A DNA stretch of 64,000 bases from Porphyromonas circumdentaria (GTDB lineage Bacteria; Bacteroidota; Bacteroidia; Bacteroidales; Porphyromonadaceae): assembly GCF_900167105.1 (NCBI RefSeq), contig NZ_FUXE01000004.1, positions 70,051-134,050 of the forward strand, written 5' to 3'. Each line of letters begins with the position of its first letter. Positions within the stretch are counted from its first letter, which is position 1. The notes beneath the pieces are model-generated. The model was not told the origin of the DNA. It worked only from the letters and a program-made list of their open reading frames with translations, and made no database searches. A program made the position numbers and the translations under genes. Positions 35,964 through 43,858 of the stretch are shown in pieces.

Positions 35964-36959
35964 TTACTCCTCGAGCGTGGGGAGAATGTTACGAAGTACT
36001 AAGTTAGGAAATTTATGGCGGATACGCTTGCCCTCCTGCTCTAAAATCTGCTGCATGGTTCGTTGCTCCTCTTCGGAGGCATGAATAGGGCGGTGCTGGG
36101 TGCGTTGGAAGAGTTTTTCGGCTACCTGCAGCGGCTCTTGCTCGCTCGCGGACAACCAACCGTTCAGAAGACGCTGACGGATCACCTCCACGGCAAGCTC
36201 GGTCGGATGTATCATATCCTCGGCATAGTAGCGATAGTCGCGTAGCTCGTCCATCATGATTTCGTAGGCGGGAAAGTAGTGTACCCTGCCTTTGAATAGA
36301 TCCTCAAGAGCCTCAGCCGTGAGGAGTAGCTCTGCCTTACTGCGCTGACTTGCCGCCGCTCCATAGCGTAGGTAGCGTATGGGACTTACCGTGAGGAGAA
36401 TCTCCAGCTCCCGATTGCGCTCCAAAAGGGTGGCGATTATCGGCTGCAAACGTGCTACGAAAAGCGATTTGTCGCCCTTGGTGTGGGTGAAATGATGCTC
36501 GGGAAGTTTGTGGCAATTAGCTACCACGCTCTGCAACTCTTTGTGGGTGTAGAGGAAAGAGGAACCCAGAGTGAGCAGTAACCACCTGCCCTGCAAGAGT
36601 TGCTCGCGCCCCCGTTGCAGATCCTCCTCTATGCACTTGAGTGCCTCCTCTTGGGTCGCCCTCGAGTAGCGACTGTGATGCATAAAGCTGTGGTATTTGC
36701 CCTGATGCTCAAAGAGCATATTGGGGTCAAAAGCACCTTGCCCCTCTGCCAAACTCTCTAAGGCCTGGGCTATCGAAATCGGGTTGTAAAGTGTGCCGAA
36801 AGGATTGACCACAGTGTCGAACCCCCTCTGGAAAAGCCACGACCCGATACGTTCACTGAAGCAGGAGCCTAACGAGAGAATTTTCTCCCCATAGCGAAGG
36901 CGTCTCGTCTCCGTTATACCGCTCCACGTTACGGGGGTAGAAAGGGCTATTGCTTTCAT
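35964..36959 (-). CDS. GSCFA-domain protein
   Basis: This 331-residue protein shows the naming motif of the family, G-S-C-F-S-E-R-I-G (about 31-39), followed by N-P-F-G-T-L-Y-N-P-I-S-I. A later Y-A-E-D-M-I-H-P-T matches the conserved histidine region. GSCFA proteins look like SGNH-type hydrolases, but the substrate is unknown. It lies 6 bases after the lipoprotein gene at 36966-38126 and 43 bases before murF-alr, so the genes may be co-transcribed. Confidence 0.9.
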   Translation of the reverse strand: MKAIALSTPVTWSGITETRRLRYGEKILSLGSCFSERIGSWLFQRGFDTVVNPFGTLYNPISIAQALESLAEGQGAFDPNMLFEHQGKYHSFMHHSRYSRATQEEALKCIEEDLQRGREQLLQGRWLLLTLGSSFLYTHKELQSVVANCHKLPEHHFTHTKGDKSLFVARLQPIIATLLERNRELEILLTVSPIRYLRYGAAASQRSKAELLLTAEALEDLFKGRVHYFPAYEIMMDELRDYRYYAEDMIHPTELAVEVIRQRLLNGWLSASEQEPLQVAEKLFQRTQHRPIHASEEEQRTMQQILEQEGKRIRHKFPNLVLRNILPTLEE

Positions 36960-36965
36960 GGCAAC

Positions 36966-38126
36966 TTAGCGAAAGCCCTCTTTGAGTGAGCCGATGCGCT
37001 GCATAGAGCCTTGTTGGAGCAGATAGAGCTGGGGGAGCTGCGTTACGTTAAAGGGTACCACACTCGTCTGTTGAGCATCGTACACGTTGAGCCATGGCAG
37101 TTTGCGTGTGGCCTGCATCCACTGACTCATATCCCTGTCGAATGAAACCATATAGACCTCGGTACGAGGCTCCGATTGTTGGGAGTAACGCCTATTCAGT
37201 TCGGCAATGAAGCTCGGCATACCCTCCATGGAGAAGGAGACGAAAGCCAGAAGTACACGAGCGTTTTGGGCAACGACCTGCTCCAAATCTTGCTCCTCGC
37301 CACGGTTGTCGATGAGTTTTAGGGGTGGAAATTCTCGCTCTTCAGCCTGCTCAAGCAGTTTGTCGTAGGGCATGCCTCGGCGTTGTTTGTCTATTTTGAT
37401 TAGTTGCAAGGCTCTGTTTTTCAATCCCTTTGTGTAGGGGTGCTCAGGTTTGAACGCTTCGTATGCAGAGGCTACATAACCGAATGAGTGCAGGTCGATA
37501 GTCGAGGGAGCAAAAAAGTCAATCGGGTAGAGCGTCTGACCGCCATTAAGGGTTTGCAAGAGTACGAAATAGGCCTCGAGCGAACTCGGACGGGGGTAGA
37601 TGTACTTTTCGGAGAGGTGCTTCTTGTGTGCTTCGACCAGTGCTGCTATTTGCTCATTGCCCTCTGCAAGGCTCATTTCGCCTACGCGGCACTGTTGGGT
37701 GATGCGTTCGATCTTATCCTCTACGACTTGAGTGGCCTGCTGTATCTGCATCAGGGCTTCGTTGCTTGCTTTGCCTTTGAGCAGACAGCTCCCCAAGGGG
37801 TTGTCGAGGCGGAAAGAGAGTGTGATCTTATCGGCAGAGTCGGCACGGAACACGACGCCCCGATTGCCTCGTCCTAAGCGGTAGAGTATCGAGTCTTGCT
37901 CTATGGCGTAGCGTAGGCTGAAGTGCCCTTTGCTGTCGGTGCGAACGGAGTCTACAACGCGCAGTGCCTCCAGCACCTCGGTGAGGTATAGCGTGGTATC
38001 TGCGCCATCTTCCACTACTCCCTGTACCTCGAAACTGCGCTGTGAAGAGCGGCTGCACGACCCCAAAAGGAGCCACGCGAGGAGGGGAAGAAGTGAGAAA
38101 ACAAAAGAAAATCTTTTCAATATCAT
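36966..38126 (-). CDS. DUF4369/thioredoxin-fold lipoprotein lacking the CxxC motif
   Basis: From the ATG at 38126 the protein has 386 residues with a lipoprotein signal (L-L-L-G-S-C). A DUF4369-like beta domain is followed by a helical part and a thioredoxin-like domain (about 270-386). Where an active thioredoxin has W-C-x-x-C, this one has F-V-S-F-S-M-E-G-M-P-S, so redox activity through a CxxC is not possible. Homologues with cysteines act as thiol-disulfide exchangers in the periplasm; this copy may bind rather than reduce. The start at 38156 is less likely because it would bury the signal. Confidence 0.82.
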   Translation of the reverse strand: MILKRFSFVFSLLPLLAWLLLGSCSRSSQRSFEVQGVVEDGADTTLYLTEVLEALRVVDSVRTDSKGHFSLRYAIEQDSILYRLGRGNRGVVFRADSADKITLSFRLDNPLGSCLLKGKASNEALMQIQQATQVVEDKIERITQQCRVGEMSLAEGNEQIAALVEAHKKHLSEKYIYPRPSSLEAYFVLLQTLNGGQTLYPIDFFAPSTIDLHSFGYVASAYEAFKPEHPYTKGLKNRALQLIKIDKQRRGMPYDKLLEQAEEREFPPLKLIDNRGEEQDLEQVVAQNARVLLAFVSFSMEGMPSFIAELNRRYSQQSEPRTEVYMVSFDRDMSQWMQATRKLPWLNVYDAQQTSVVPFNVTQLPQLYLLQQGSMQRIGSLKEGFR

Positions 38127-38546
38127 AACGTGTCGATTCAAAATCTCTTTGACCATTTGGGCTCTCGTGGGCTTTCTCGGTTATTCGCTCGGTTCACTGT
38201 TCGCTCCCTCTGCCAACTTTCCCCTCTTGCTTATGGGTCGGGGTCGCCTTTTCTGTGGCAAGAGACGAGGTGGCGATGTCTGCTGGCGGTCATTCGGCAC
38301 AACGCCGTAGGCACACACCTAACGCTCTCCTAAAACTACACCCCTGTGGAGAGAGGACTTCGTGGCGAAGTCCGCGTGCGTCAGCACACCCCAAAAAGCG
38401 CAGGCTTTTTGTAAAACGCGGTTTCATTTTGTGGGGGCAAAGTTATAAAATAACGCCCACACTTCTCTTTTCCTTTTCGACCCACTTTCCCTCTTTAGTG
38501 AGTTTTGTTTTGTTTCTCTTTCCTTTCTTTTCTTTTATATATAGGG

Positions 38547-38621
38547 GATAATTCTGCACATAATTCAAGCGAATTATCTTGTAATTATCGGATAATTATC
38601 TCCGAATTATCTCGAATTATC
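38547..38621. repeat. Array of AATTATC sites on an 11-bp period
   Basis: AATTATC starts at 38572, 38583, 38594, 38605 and 38615 (spacing 11, 11, 11, 10), and the inverted form GATAATT occurs at 38547 and within the palindrome GATAATTATC at 38591-38600. An 11-bp spacing puts all copies on one face of the helix. A promoter-like TATCTTTG follows 28 bases later (38649-38656). Confidence 0.75.
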
Positions 38622-38648
38622 GATTTTACTGGGATCTCTCCACTTTTT

Positions 38649-38656
38649 TATCTTTG
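38649..38656 (+). promoter_or_regulatory. Possible promoter -7 element (TATCTTTG)
   Basis: The element matches TAnnTTTG and lies just after the AATTATC array, but has no clear -33 box and no gene directly after it. The next supported gene starts at 39022. Confidence 0.4.
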
Positions 38657-38750
38657 CGCCCATGGGAAGTTTTTGACCACCCATTTGCTCTTTTAGGAGG
38701 CTTCGAAATGGAAACGCAAAATGCAAGGAAGCAGCACTACATTTCCACTC

Positions 38751-38850
38751 GTGTAAACGCTCCTTTGCACGTAGGATAACGTAAGTTTGCACGGGACTAA
38801 ACTTGACTTTGCTCCTGTCAAAACTCCGCTTTTCATTAGTCTGAACGGCA
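38751..38850. repeat. 22-bp tandem repeat array, core TGCAAAC/TAAAC (locus 2)
   Basis: The AAAC core, or one-base variants of it, starts at 38755, 38777 (TAAC), 38799, 38821 and 38843 (GAAC), each 22 bp apart. Flanking bases such as CTCCTGTCAAAACTCCG resemble the arrays at 8183 and 53924. The array lies about 65 bp before the promoter of the HEPN/SecB-like operon. Confidence 0.75.
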
Positions 38851-38915
38851 CCCCCTTTTTGATTGTTTTTGTTCAAACTTTGTTCGCTGTTTTGTTGTTT
38901 ACATTGTGTTTTAGA

Positions 38916-38945
38916 TTGTCAATTACTTTCTTGTTAATATATTTG
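38916..38945 (+). promoter_or_regulatory. Promoter of the HEPN/SecB-like operon
   Basis: TTG (38916-38918), exactly 19 bases, then TATATTTG (38938-38945) fit the Bacteroidota consensus. The first gene starts at 39022, giving a leader of about 70 bases. Confidence 0.7.
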
Positions 38946-39021
38946 CACTTGTATTTGCAGTGTGAGAGTGAAGTAAATATAAACAATGCAAGAGTAAAGG
39001 GATGTTGTAAACGGCATTAAA

Positions 39022-39423
39022 ATGAAGTCAAAAGCCATCTGTAATCTTGAGGTTGCGCAGTCCCTTATAAACAGTCAGAAATCCCCCTTTTGTACGATTA
39101 GTGTTCATTGTTCTTATTATGCTGTTTTACAGTACATGAAGCACATATTGGCAAATACGGAAAGAACTCCTATACCCTATGAAAAACAAAAAAGCAGGGC
39201 GGAACAACAGTCCTCACACGAGTATATTCTGGGGGAAGTGCGACAGAGGATTTCGGATTGTCGTACAGGAAAAGAGTTTGCTCGACAAGTTCGACTTTTG
39301 AAGCAAAAAAGGATTATTGCAGATTATGAAATAGGCAACTTCTCAGTAGAGGAAAGCCTGGAGTGTAGAAATTTGGCGGAAGGATTGATTGCCAAATTAA
39401 AAAGTTGTTTTGGAAATATATGA
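39022..39423 (+). CDS. HEPN-like protein, possible toxin of a chaperone-linked module
   Basis: This 133-residue helical protein has a HEPN-like opening helix (V-H-C-S-Y-Y-A-V-L-Q-Y-M-K-H-I-L, about 29-44) and a later R-x6-H (R-A-E-Q-Q-S-S-H), which fits the HEPN ribonuclease pattern R-x4-6-H. A final segment with A-D-Y-E-I-G-N-F is common at the end of such proteins. The fold assignment comes from motif reading and is not certain. Its TGA overlaps the next ATG (ATGA), and a SecB-like gene follows. Confidence 0.65.
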   Translation: MKSKAICNLEVAQSLINSQKSPFCTISVHCSYYAVLQYMKHILANTERTPIPYEKQKSRAEQQSSHEYILGEVRQRISDCRTGKEFARQVRLLKQKRIIADYEIGNFSVEESLECRNLAEGLIAKLKSCFGNI

Positions 39424-39821
39424 GAAATCCTGAGTTAGAAATCAGACTGCGAAATCAGTTTGAGGAAATGGTAAATCGCTATAAATGGCTGACTGTAAGA
39501 TTTGAGTACAGTGAAAAGCTATACGTTTATCTCGTTTCTTATGCTCCTGTTGAGGAAATAGAGAAAGACGAAGAGTTTATGAGGGAGGTGATGGCCTTTG
39601 AAGACAAATTGAATCTGCTCTATGGAGATAATGCCCCTTTGTTTTGCGATGAAGAGGCGTATTTCAAACTCTCCCCAGATGCCGAGGAGGTAAGATACCG
39701 CAATTATGAGTACTTTTCGATGGGTTTGATGGAAAACATAGAAAAAGCTTATCAATGTGAGATTGCTCACATATTGCACAAAGTCCAAGAGGAGACTTCC
39801 TTTTATCCATTAGCAGCTTGA
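39420..39821 (+). CDS. Unknown acidic protein of the HEPN/SecB-like operon
   Basis: The ATG at 39420 overlaps the stop of the preceding gene, giving 133 residues. The protein is acidic and has no signal or membrane segment. A segment Y-V-Y-L-V-S-Y-A-P-V-E-E-I is followed by helices rich in E, and a helix near the end has M-E-N-I-E-K-A-Y-Q-C-E-I-A-H-I. No family is recognised. Its place between a HEPN-like protein and a SecB-like chaperone makes antitoxin a fair guess. Four bases separate it from the next gene. Confidence 0.7.
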   Translation: MRNPELEIRLRNQFEEMVNRYKWLTVRFEYSEKLYVYLVSYAPVEEIEKDEEFMREVMAFEDKLNLLYGDNAPLFCDEEAYFKLSPDAEEVRYRNYEYFSMGLMENIEKAYQCEIAHILHKVQEETSFYPLAA

Positions 39822-39825
39822 AATT

Positions 39826-40242
39826 ATGGACAAAAAAAGTGTAAAGCCTGCGAGTTTCCAGTTTAAAAGGTATCTCGTTACTGATACCTCTGTGAGATTG
39901 ACAGGTAGAGAAATTAAGGAGCCAGTACAAATAGGGATTGAACCAGAAGGAGATATAGACGAAGCGAAAAAGACATTTCTTCTTACCCTGAGAGTATTGA
40001 TTCGCGACGAAGAAAAGAACTTAGACTTTAGTATGGTTATAAAGGGCTTTTTTGAATATGAGGTAGATAAAATACAAGATTTGTTGCCTTATATTTCCAC
40101 AAATGCCCCTGCAATTCTATTCCCTTACGTTCGTGCTTATATATCAAATATAACGGCTTTGGGAGGAATGCCTCCGATTATTTTACCGACATGGAATTTG
40201 GAAGGTGTTGGTAAAATGTTAAGAGAAAAATTACTCTCTTGA
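39826..40242 (+). CDS. SecB-like chaperone
   Basis: This 138-residue protein has the SecB signature near its end: L-F-P-Y-V-R-A-Y-I-S-N-I-T-A-L-G-G followed by L-P-T-W-N-L. The first half is beta-rich as in SecB. Classical SecB belongs to Proteobacteria; SecB-like proteins elsewhere often guard an antitoxin in toxin-antitoxin-chaperone systems such as Rv1957 of Mycobacterium. Here it is the third gene of a tight operon with a HEPN-like protein and an unknown protein, which suggests that role rather than general export. Confidence 0.85.
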   Translation: MDKKSVKPASFQFKRYLVTDTSVRLTGREIKEPVQIGIEPEGDIDEAKKTFLLTLRVLIRDEEKNLDFSMVIKGFFEYEVDKIQDLLPYISTNAPAILFPYVRAYISNITALGGMPPIILPTWNLEGVGKMLREKLLS

Positions 40243-40315
40243 CTTTATAGAACGTGTCTTTGGAATAGAAAAGCTTAGGCAGAGAGATTCGAGTACCTCC
40301 CTGCTTTTATTTTCT

Positions 40316-40323
40316 TATATTTG
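40316..40323 (+). promoter_or_regulatory. Promoter -7 element (TATATTTG)
   Basis: It matches TAnnTTTG, 83 bases before the lipoprotein gene at 40406. No clear -33 box was found. Confidence 0.4.
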
Positions 40324-40405
40324 TGTGGCGGTCGTAAAGCGTTCGCAGACGTTTTATTATTTGCAAAACAAAAGATAAAGACATACTAAAATTTAGGAAC
40401 CTCGT

Positions 40406-40978
40406 ATGCAGTCAAAAGTTGTACCCCCCTTTGTGAGGGGAGGCTCTCGCTTTTTAGGTCGTTTGTGCAACTCTCTCTGGTTGTTTTCTACACTTTTCTT
40501 TTTGAGTCTCTTCTTTCTTGTGAGCTGTGTGCGTAGTTCGTCTGGGAGTATTCTCCGTTCGTTTGAGGTTATCCTTGTGCATAACCCAGCTTCGCCCATT
40601 CAATGGAGTAATTACCACTTTTCCCTGCACGATTTGGGAACAGGGCTCTATGCTCCGATTGGGCATCCTGCTTACGATGAGGATAGCGTGATGCTTAGTT
40701 TTGGTAAACCCTCTCTTGCTGAACGTCCGCTGCGCTCTGGTGGAGAGACCAAAAGACAATGGAACGAAGGCTCTTTTTCCGCCCAACTGACCATTTACGA
40801 TATTTCTTTTAAGGAGTGTGGAAAGATACGCTTTCGGGTGAAAGCTACCGAAAAGGGTAATAAGGTGGTGGTTACCGAACTCTTTGGGCACGAGGGATTC
40901 AAAGAGTTTCAGCGTATGGCGCACTGTCGAGATGGTATTTGCTCAGTTTTCTTTATTGATTTTAAGGGGACCGAATAG
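40406..40978 (+). CDS. Small lipoprotein, paralogue 1 of 3
   Basis: This 190-residue protein has a hydrophobic signal ending in the lipobox L-V-S-C near residue 41. The mature part shares with the proteins at 43855 and 44638 the phrases W-S-N-Y-H-F-S-L, L-Y-A-P-I-G-H-P and F-G-K-P-S-L-A-E-R-P-L, so the three are paralogues. The signal is preceded by about 25 residues, so the true start may be further in (no clear ATG decides it). Function unknown; see the C10 peptidase entry for a possible link. Confidence 0.8.
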   Translation: MQSKVVPPFVRGGSRFLGRLCNSLWLFSTLFFLSLFFLVSCVRSSSGSILRSFEVILVHNPASPIQWSNYHFSLHDLGTGLYAPIGHPAYDEDSVMLSFGKPSLAERPLRSGGETKRQWNEGSFSAQLTIYDISFKECGKIRFRVKATEKGNKVVVTELFGHEGFKEFQRMAHCRDGICSVFFIDFKGTE

Positions 40979-41103
40979 TCGGGGTTGCTATCTTTGAGGC
41001 GCGGGCGATTAGCCGATGCCGAGATGTATAAATTAAGAGGAGAAGGGGAAGAAGCTCTTTCTCCTCTTTGTCTTTACCTTATTTTGTGGGAATCATCTCT
41101 CTA

Positions 41104-41133
41104 TTGTTGGTTTTTAGAGTTTTACTACTTTTG
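41104..41133 (+). promoter_or_regulatory. Promoter of the leucine-rich-repeat lipoprotein gene
   Basis: TTG (41104-41106), exactly 19 bases, then TACTTTTG (41126-41133) match the consensus, 30 bases before the ATG at 41163. Confidence 0.7.
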
Positions 41134-41162
41134 TTACACTTCTATTTTCCATATTATATGTT

Positions 41163-42443
41163 ATGAAACACGTGATATTAAAGGGCATTGGAGCTCCTTT
41201 CTTTGCAGGCATTGTGTTTCTTCTGGTAACAACCTCTTGTTGTCTGCGCAGTACTCAAGAGCCTGACCCTATTGTTGACCCCATTCTCATACCTGGAGAG
41301 GAGGAGGTGCGGGACAATATAATAACAATCGTTACGGAAAAGCCTGTCGGTTCGACCCTCGCCTTTACCTATAAAGTGGACGAGAGCGTCAATTTTCCTT
41401 TTGAAGTAGAGGAGGGTTTAAAAGAGGGTGTTTGGACCGAAAAGGGAGGTCGACACTATTGGGTTTATACGGTTACACAGCCCATTATTAAGCTTAAGGG
41501 ACCCATTACTGTGCTTGATTTGTCTACTCGAACCGATGCCGATTTGAACGAACTGGAGGAGAGCAACCGCATAAAATCTATCGTTGTGAGCCCTACAACT
41601 TTCTTGAAGAGCCTTATTTACAACAATTCTCACTTGACGGAAAAGCCTACTTTGGAGTATGTCAATGTTTCTAAGGCTCCCAATCTTGCCTACTTACTCG
41701 TTCCTCACAGCAAACTAACAAGCCTTGATGTAACGCAGAATAGAAAGTTGTATTCGTTCTATTGTAATGATAATCAGCTTACTGATTTGGACCTCTCGCA
41801 AAATGCTCTTCTGAATACGCTCTCTGTGTCGAACAATCCGTTGAAGAGAATTGATGTGCGCCATATGACTCGATTGAACGTTTTGGAGTGCCATAGTTGT
41901 GAATTGGCAGCTCTTGACCTAACACATAATCGTGAGTTGTCTCATATTGATGTGAGGTGGAATGCTTTGACTACCCTTGATGTGCGTAACAATCGCAACC
42001 TACAAACTCTTACTGCCTCTGTTAACAGATTGCAAACGATATACCTCGGAGAGCATCCGCACTTGAGTATTTTGGAACTTGATGATAATCAACTGACGCA
42101 CTTAGATCTCTCGGGACTTCCTGTTTTAAGGTCTCTCTACTGCTATCGTAATCAGCTCTCTAAGTTAGATTTATCACACTCTTCAAAGCTCTTTCATGTA
42201 GCTTGCTTTGAGAATAAAATAGTGGGTAAATCTATGACACAAATGGTTGCGTCGCTCCCTATCCGTGGCGAGAAGTCCAAAATTGCGATAGTTAATCCAC
42301 TCGCTGAGAGAGAGCTCAACTCGTGTCTCAAAAGTGATGTGGCGATAGCTACCGAGCGCAACTGGACCTGCTATCAAGTGGCGAAGACTTTTGATTGGGA
42401 CTTCAATTTTTATACGCATGGTGCCGTGTACGAGGGGAAGTAA
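41163..42443 (+). CDS. Internalin-like leucine-rich-repeat lipoprotein
   Basis: This 426-residue protein has a lipoprotein signal (V-T-T-S-C) and a tandem of about ten leucine-rich repeats of 20-22 residues (about 135-360), with phrases such as L-T-S-L-D-V-T-Q-N and L-Y-C-Y-R-N-Q-L. The repeats form a solenoid for protein binding. Similar surface LRR proteins in Porphyromonas help adhesion and biofilm growth. The N-terminal 60-130 part is a separate beta region. It has its own promoter and is followed by the C10 peptidase group. Confidence 0.88.
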   Translation: MKHVILKGIGAPFFAGIVFLLVTTSCCLRSTQEPDPIVDPILIPGEEEVRDNIITIVTEKPVGSTLAFTYKVDESVNFPFEVEEGLKEGVWTEKGGRHYWVYTVTQPIIKLKGPITVLDLSTRTDADLNELEESNRIKSIVVSPTTFLKSLIYNNSHLTEKPTLEYVNVSKAPNLAYLLVPHSKLTSLDVTQNRKLYSFYCNDNQLTDLDLSQNALLNTLSVSNNPLKRIDVRHMTRLNVLECHSCELAALDLTHNRELSHIDVRWNALTTLDVRNNRNLQTLTASVNRLQTIYLGEHPHLSILELDDNQLTHLDLSGLPVLRSLYCYRNQLSKLDLSHSSKLFHVACFENKIVGKSMTQMVASLPIRGEKSKIAIVNPLAERELNSCLKSDVAIATERNWTCYQVAKTFDWDFNFYTHGAVYEGK

Positions 42444-42539
42444 AGAGCATCTGATTTTTATCTCTTTCCAATAATAGCTAATTGATACTTCTATGTTGTT
42501 TTTTGGGGACAGTTGAGTGTTTGTGTGTGATAAAAAATC

Positions 42540-42547
42540 TACATTTG
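42540..42547 (+). promoter_or_regulatory. Promoter -7 element for the C10 peptidase gene
   Basis: TACATTTG matches TAnnTTTG. The nearest TTTG (42520-42523) is 16 bases away, shorter than usual. It puts the transcription start close to an ATG at 42576. Confidence 0.5.
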
Positions 42548-42595
42548 CCAAGTAGTTATATATTATTATTTTCTCATGAAGGATAGATTTTGTAG

Positions 42596-43858
42596 TTGTA
42601 TCGTTTTTTTGTAGTTCTGCTAGGGGTGTTTCTCTCTTGTTCTCGGAAGGAGGTCTTGGAACAACGGCAGAGTTCTGTCTTTGAAACTCAAGAGTACTTA
42701 GAGGGTAAGGCTCTCTCTTTGCGCTCTTCTTTGTTTGCCTCAGGGTTACGTGCCAAAGAAGATTTGAGGGTTTCAGATTTTTCCTATTTGTCAATGCCGA
42801 GATTGCGTTCAGAGGATTCGAACAGAGGCAATCTTGGTGTTTGTGTGGTTAACTTTGCGGAAGATAAAGGGTTTGCCATTCTTACTACAGGGGATAAAAT
42901 CGCTCCTATAGCGATTGTTGATAAAGGGTATTTTGATGTGCAGAAACAGTCTGATCATCAGGTGGATACTATAATCTATCAAATCCTTAGTTTTGCCATA
43001 GAAGACCTGATTAGTTTCCCTGACAACCCTCTTCAATCACCGATAGAATACACTTATGATCGCCATGTTTTAGATAGTTTGGGGTTTGATGTTGTTGACT
43101 TAATAGAACATAAAGTGCATACTCGATGGAATCAGTCAACTCCCTACTTTTCGAAGAATAATCATAAATATGCTGGCTGTGTCGCCGTTGCTTTATCTCA
43201 GATTTTTACTTTTTATGGCACTATCGAAAATCCTATTGCTGGAAGAAAAATAGATTGGGATGGTTTGTCAGAAGAGTCTATTAGAAACAATGGAGAGTTA
43301 ACTAGGACTTCTCCTAAAAATCTTTTGTCGGATGTGGAGGAAGTTTTGTGGTGGATTGGGCAAAATAGTGATGCTAGTTATGGAGAAAGGGGAACTGGTA
43401 TGTCCTCAAAAAAGGCTTTAGAATTAGCGCAGAGGAATGGATTTATTTGCAATCCTAGAATGCAAGAATACAATCTTCAAGAGGTGGTGAATGCATTACG
43501 AAAAGGCAATTTAACCTATATGGAGGGATTTAGGGGAGAGAAAGATCCTTCAGGGCAAGGTGAAATTACGATTACTTCGGGGCATGCATGGTTATTAGAT
43601 GGTTATGCAAAAGTCAAAGAGAGGACAAAAGAGGAGGAGTATGAATTGGTGCATGTAAATTGGGGATGGGGAAACTCACGTAGTTTGAATGGCTATTATT
43701 ATGCAAATTCTTTTTGTGTTAACACAGATGTAGGGTCTCTATTCCCTACAACTGAAGAATTACGAACAGATAATGATATTCGAAATTATGAATACTTTAT
43801 AAAGATGTCACAGGTTTATCCTAAAAGGAAACGAGTAAAATTAGTGGTAAAAAAATGA
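42596..43858 (+). CDS. C10 (streptopain-type) cysteine peptidase, lipoprotein
   Basis: This 420-residue protein has a lipoprotein signal (V-F-L-S-C15), a propeptide domain (about 55-115), and a C10 peptidase domain with the catalytic cysteine C195 (Y-A-G-C-V-A-V-A-L-S-Q), H330 (S-G-H-A-W-L-L-D-G-Y) and N355-W356 (V-N-W-G-W-G). It resembles SpeB and PrtT. The listed frame begins at a TTG. An ATG at 42576 lies closer to the promoter, but a T7 run (42604-42610) puts it one base out of frame; T8 would join them. The stop overlaps the next lipoprotein gene by 4 bases. Codon use is more AT-rich than in neighbours. Confidence 0.85.
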   Translation: MYRFFVVLLGVFLSCSRKEVLEQRQSSVFETQEYLEGKALSLRSSLFASGLRAKEDLRVSDFSYLSMPRLRSEDSNRGNLGVCVVNFAEDKGFAILTTGDKIAPIAIVDKGYFDVQKQSDHQVDTIIYQILSFAIEDLISFPDNPLQSPIEYTYDRHVLDSLGFDVVDLIEHKVHTRWNQSTPYFSKNNHKYAGCVAVALSQIFTFYGTIENPIAGRKIDWDGLSEESIRNNGELTRTSPKNLLSDVEEVLWWIGQNSDASYGERGTGMSSKKALELAQRNGFICNPRMQEYNLQEVVNALRKGNLTYMEGFRGEKDPSGQGEITITSGHAWLLDGYAKVKERTKEEEYELVHVNWGWGNSRSLNGYYYANSFCVNTDVGSLFPTTEELRTDNDIRNYEYFIKMSQVYPKRKRVKLVVKK

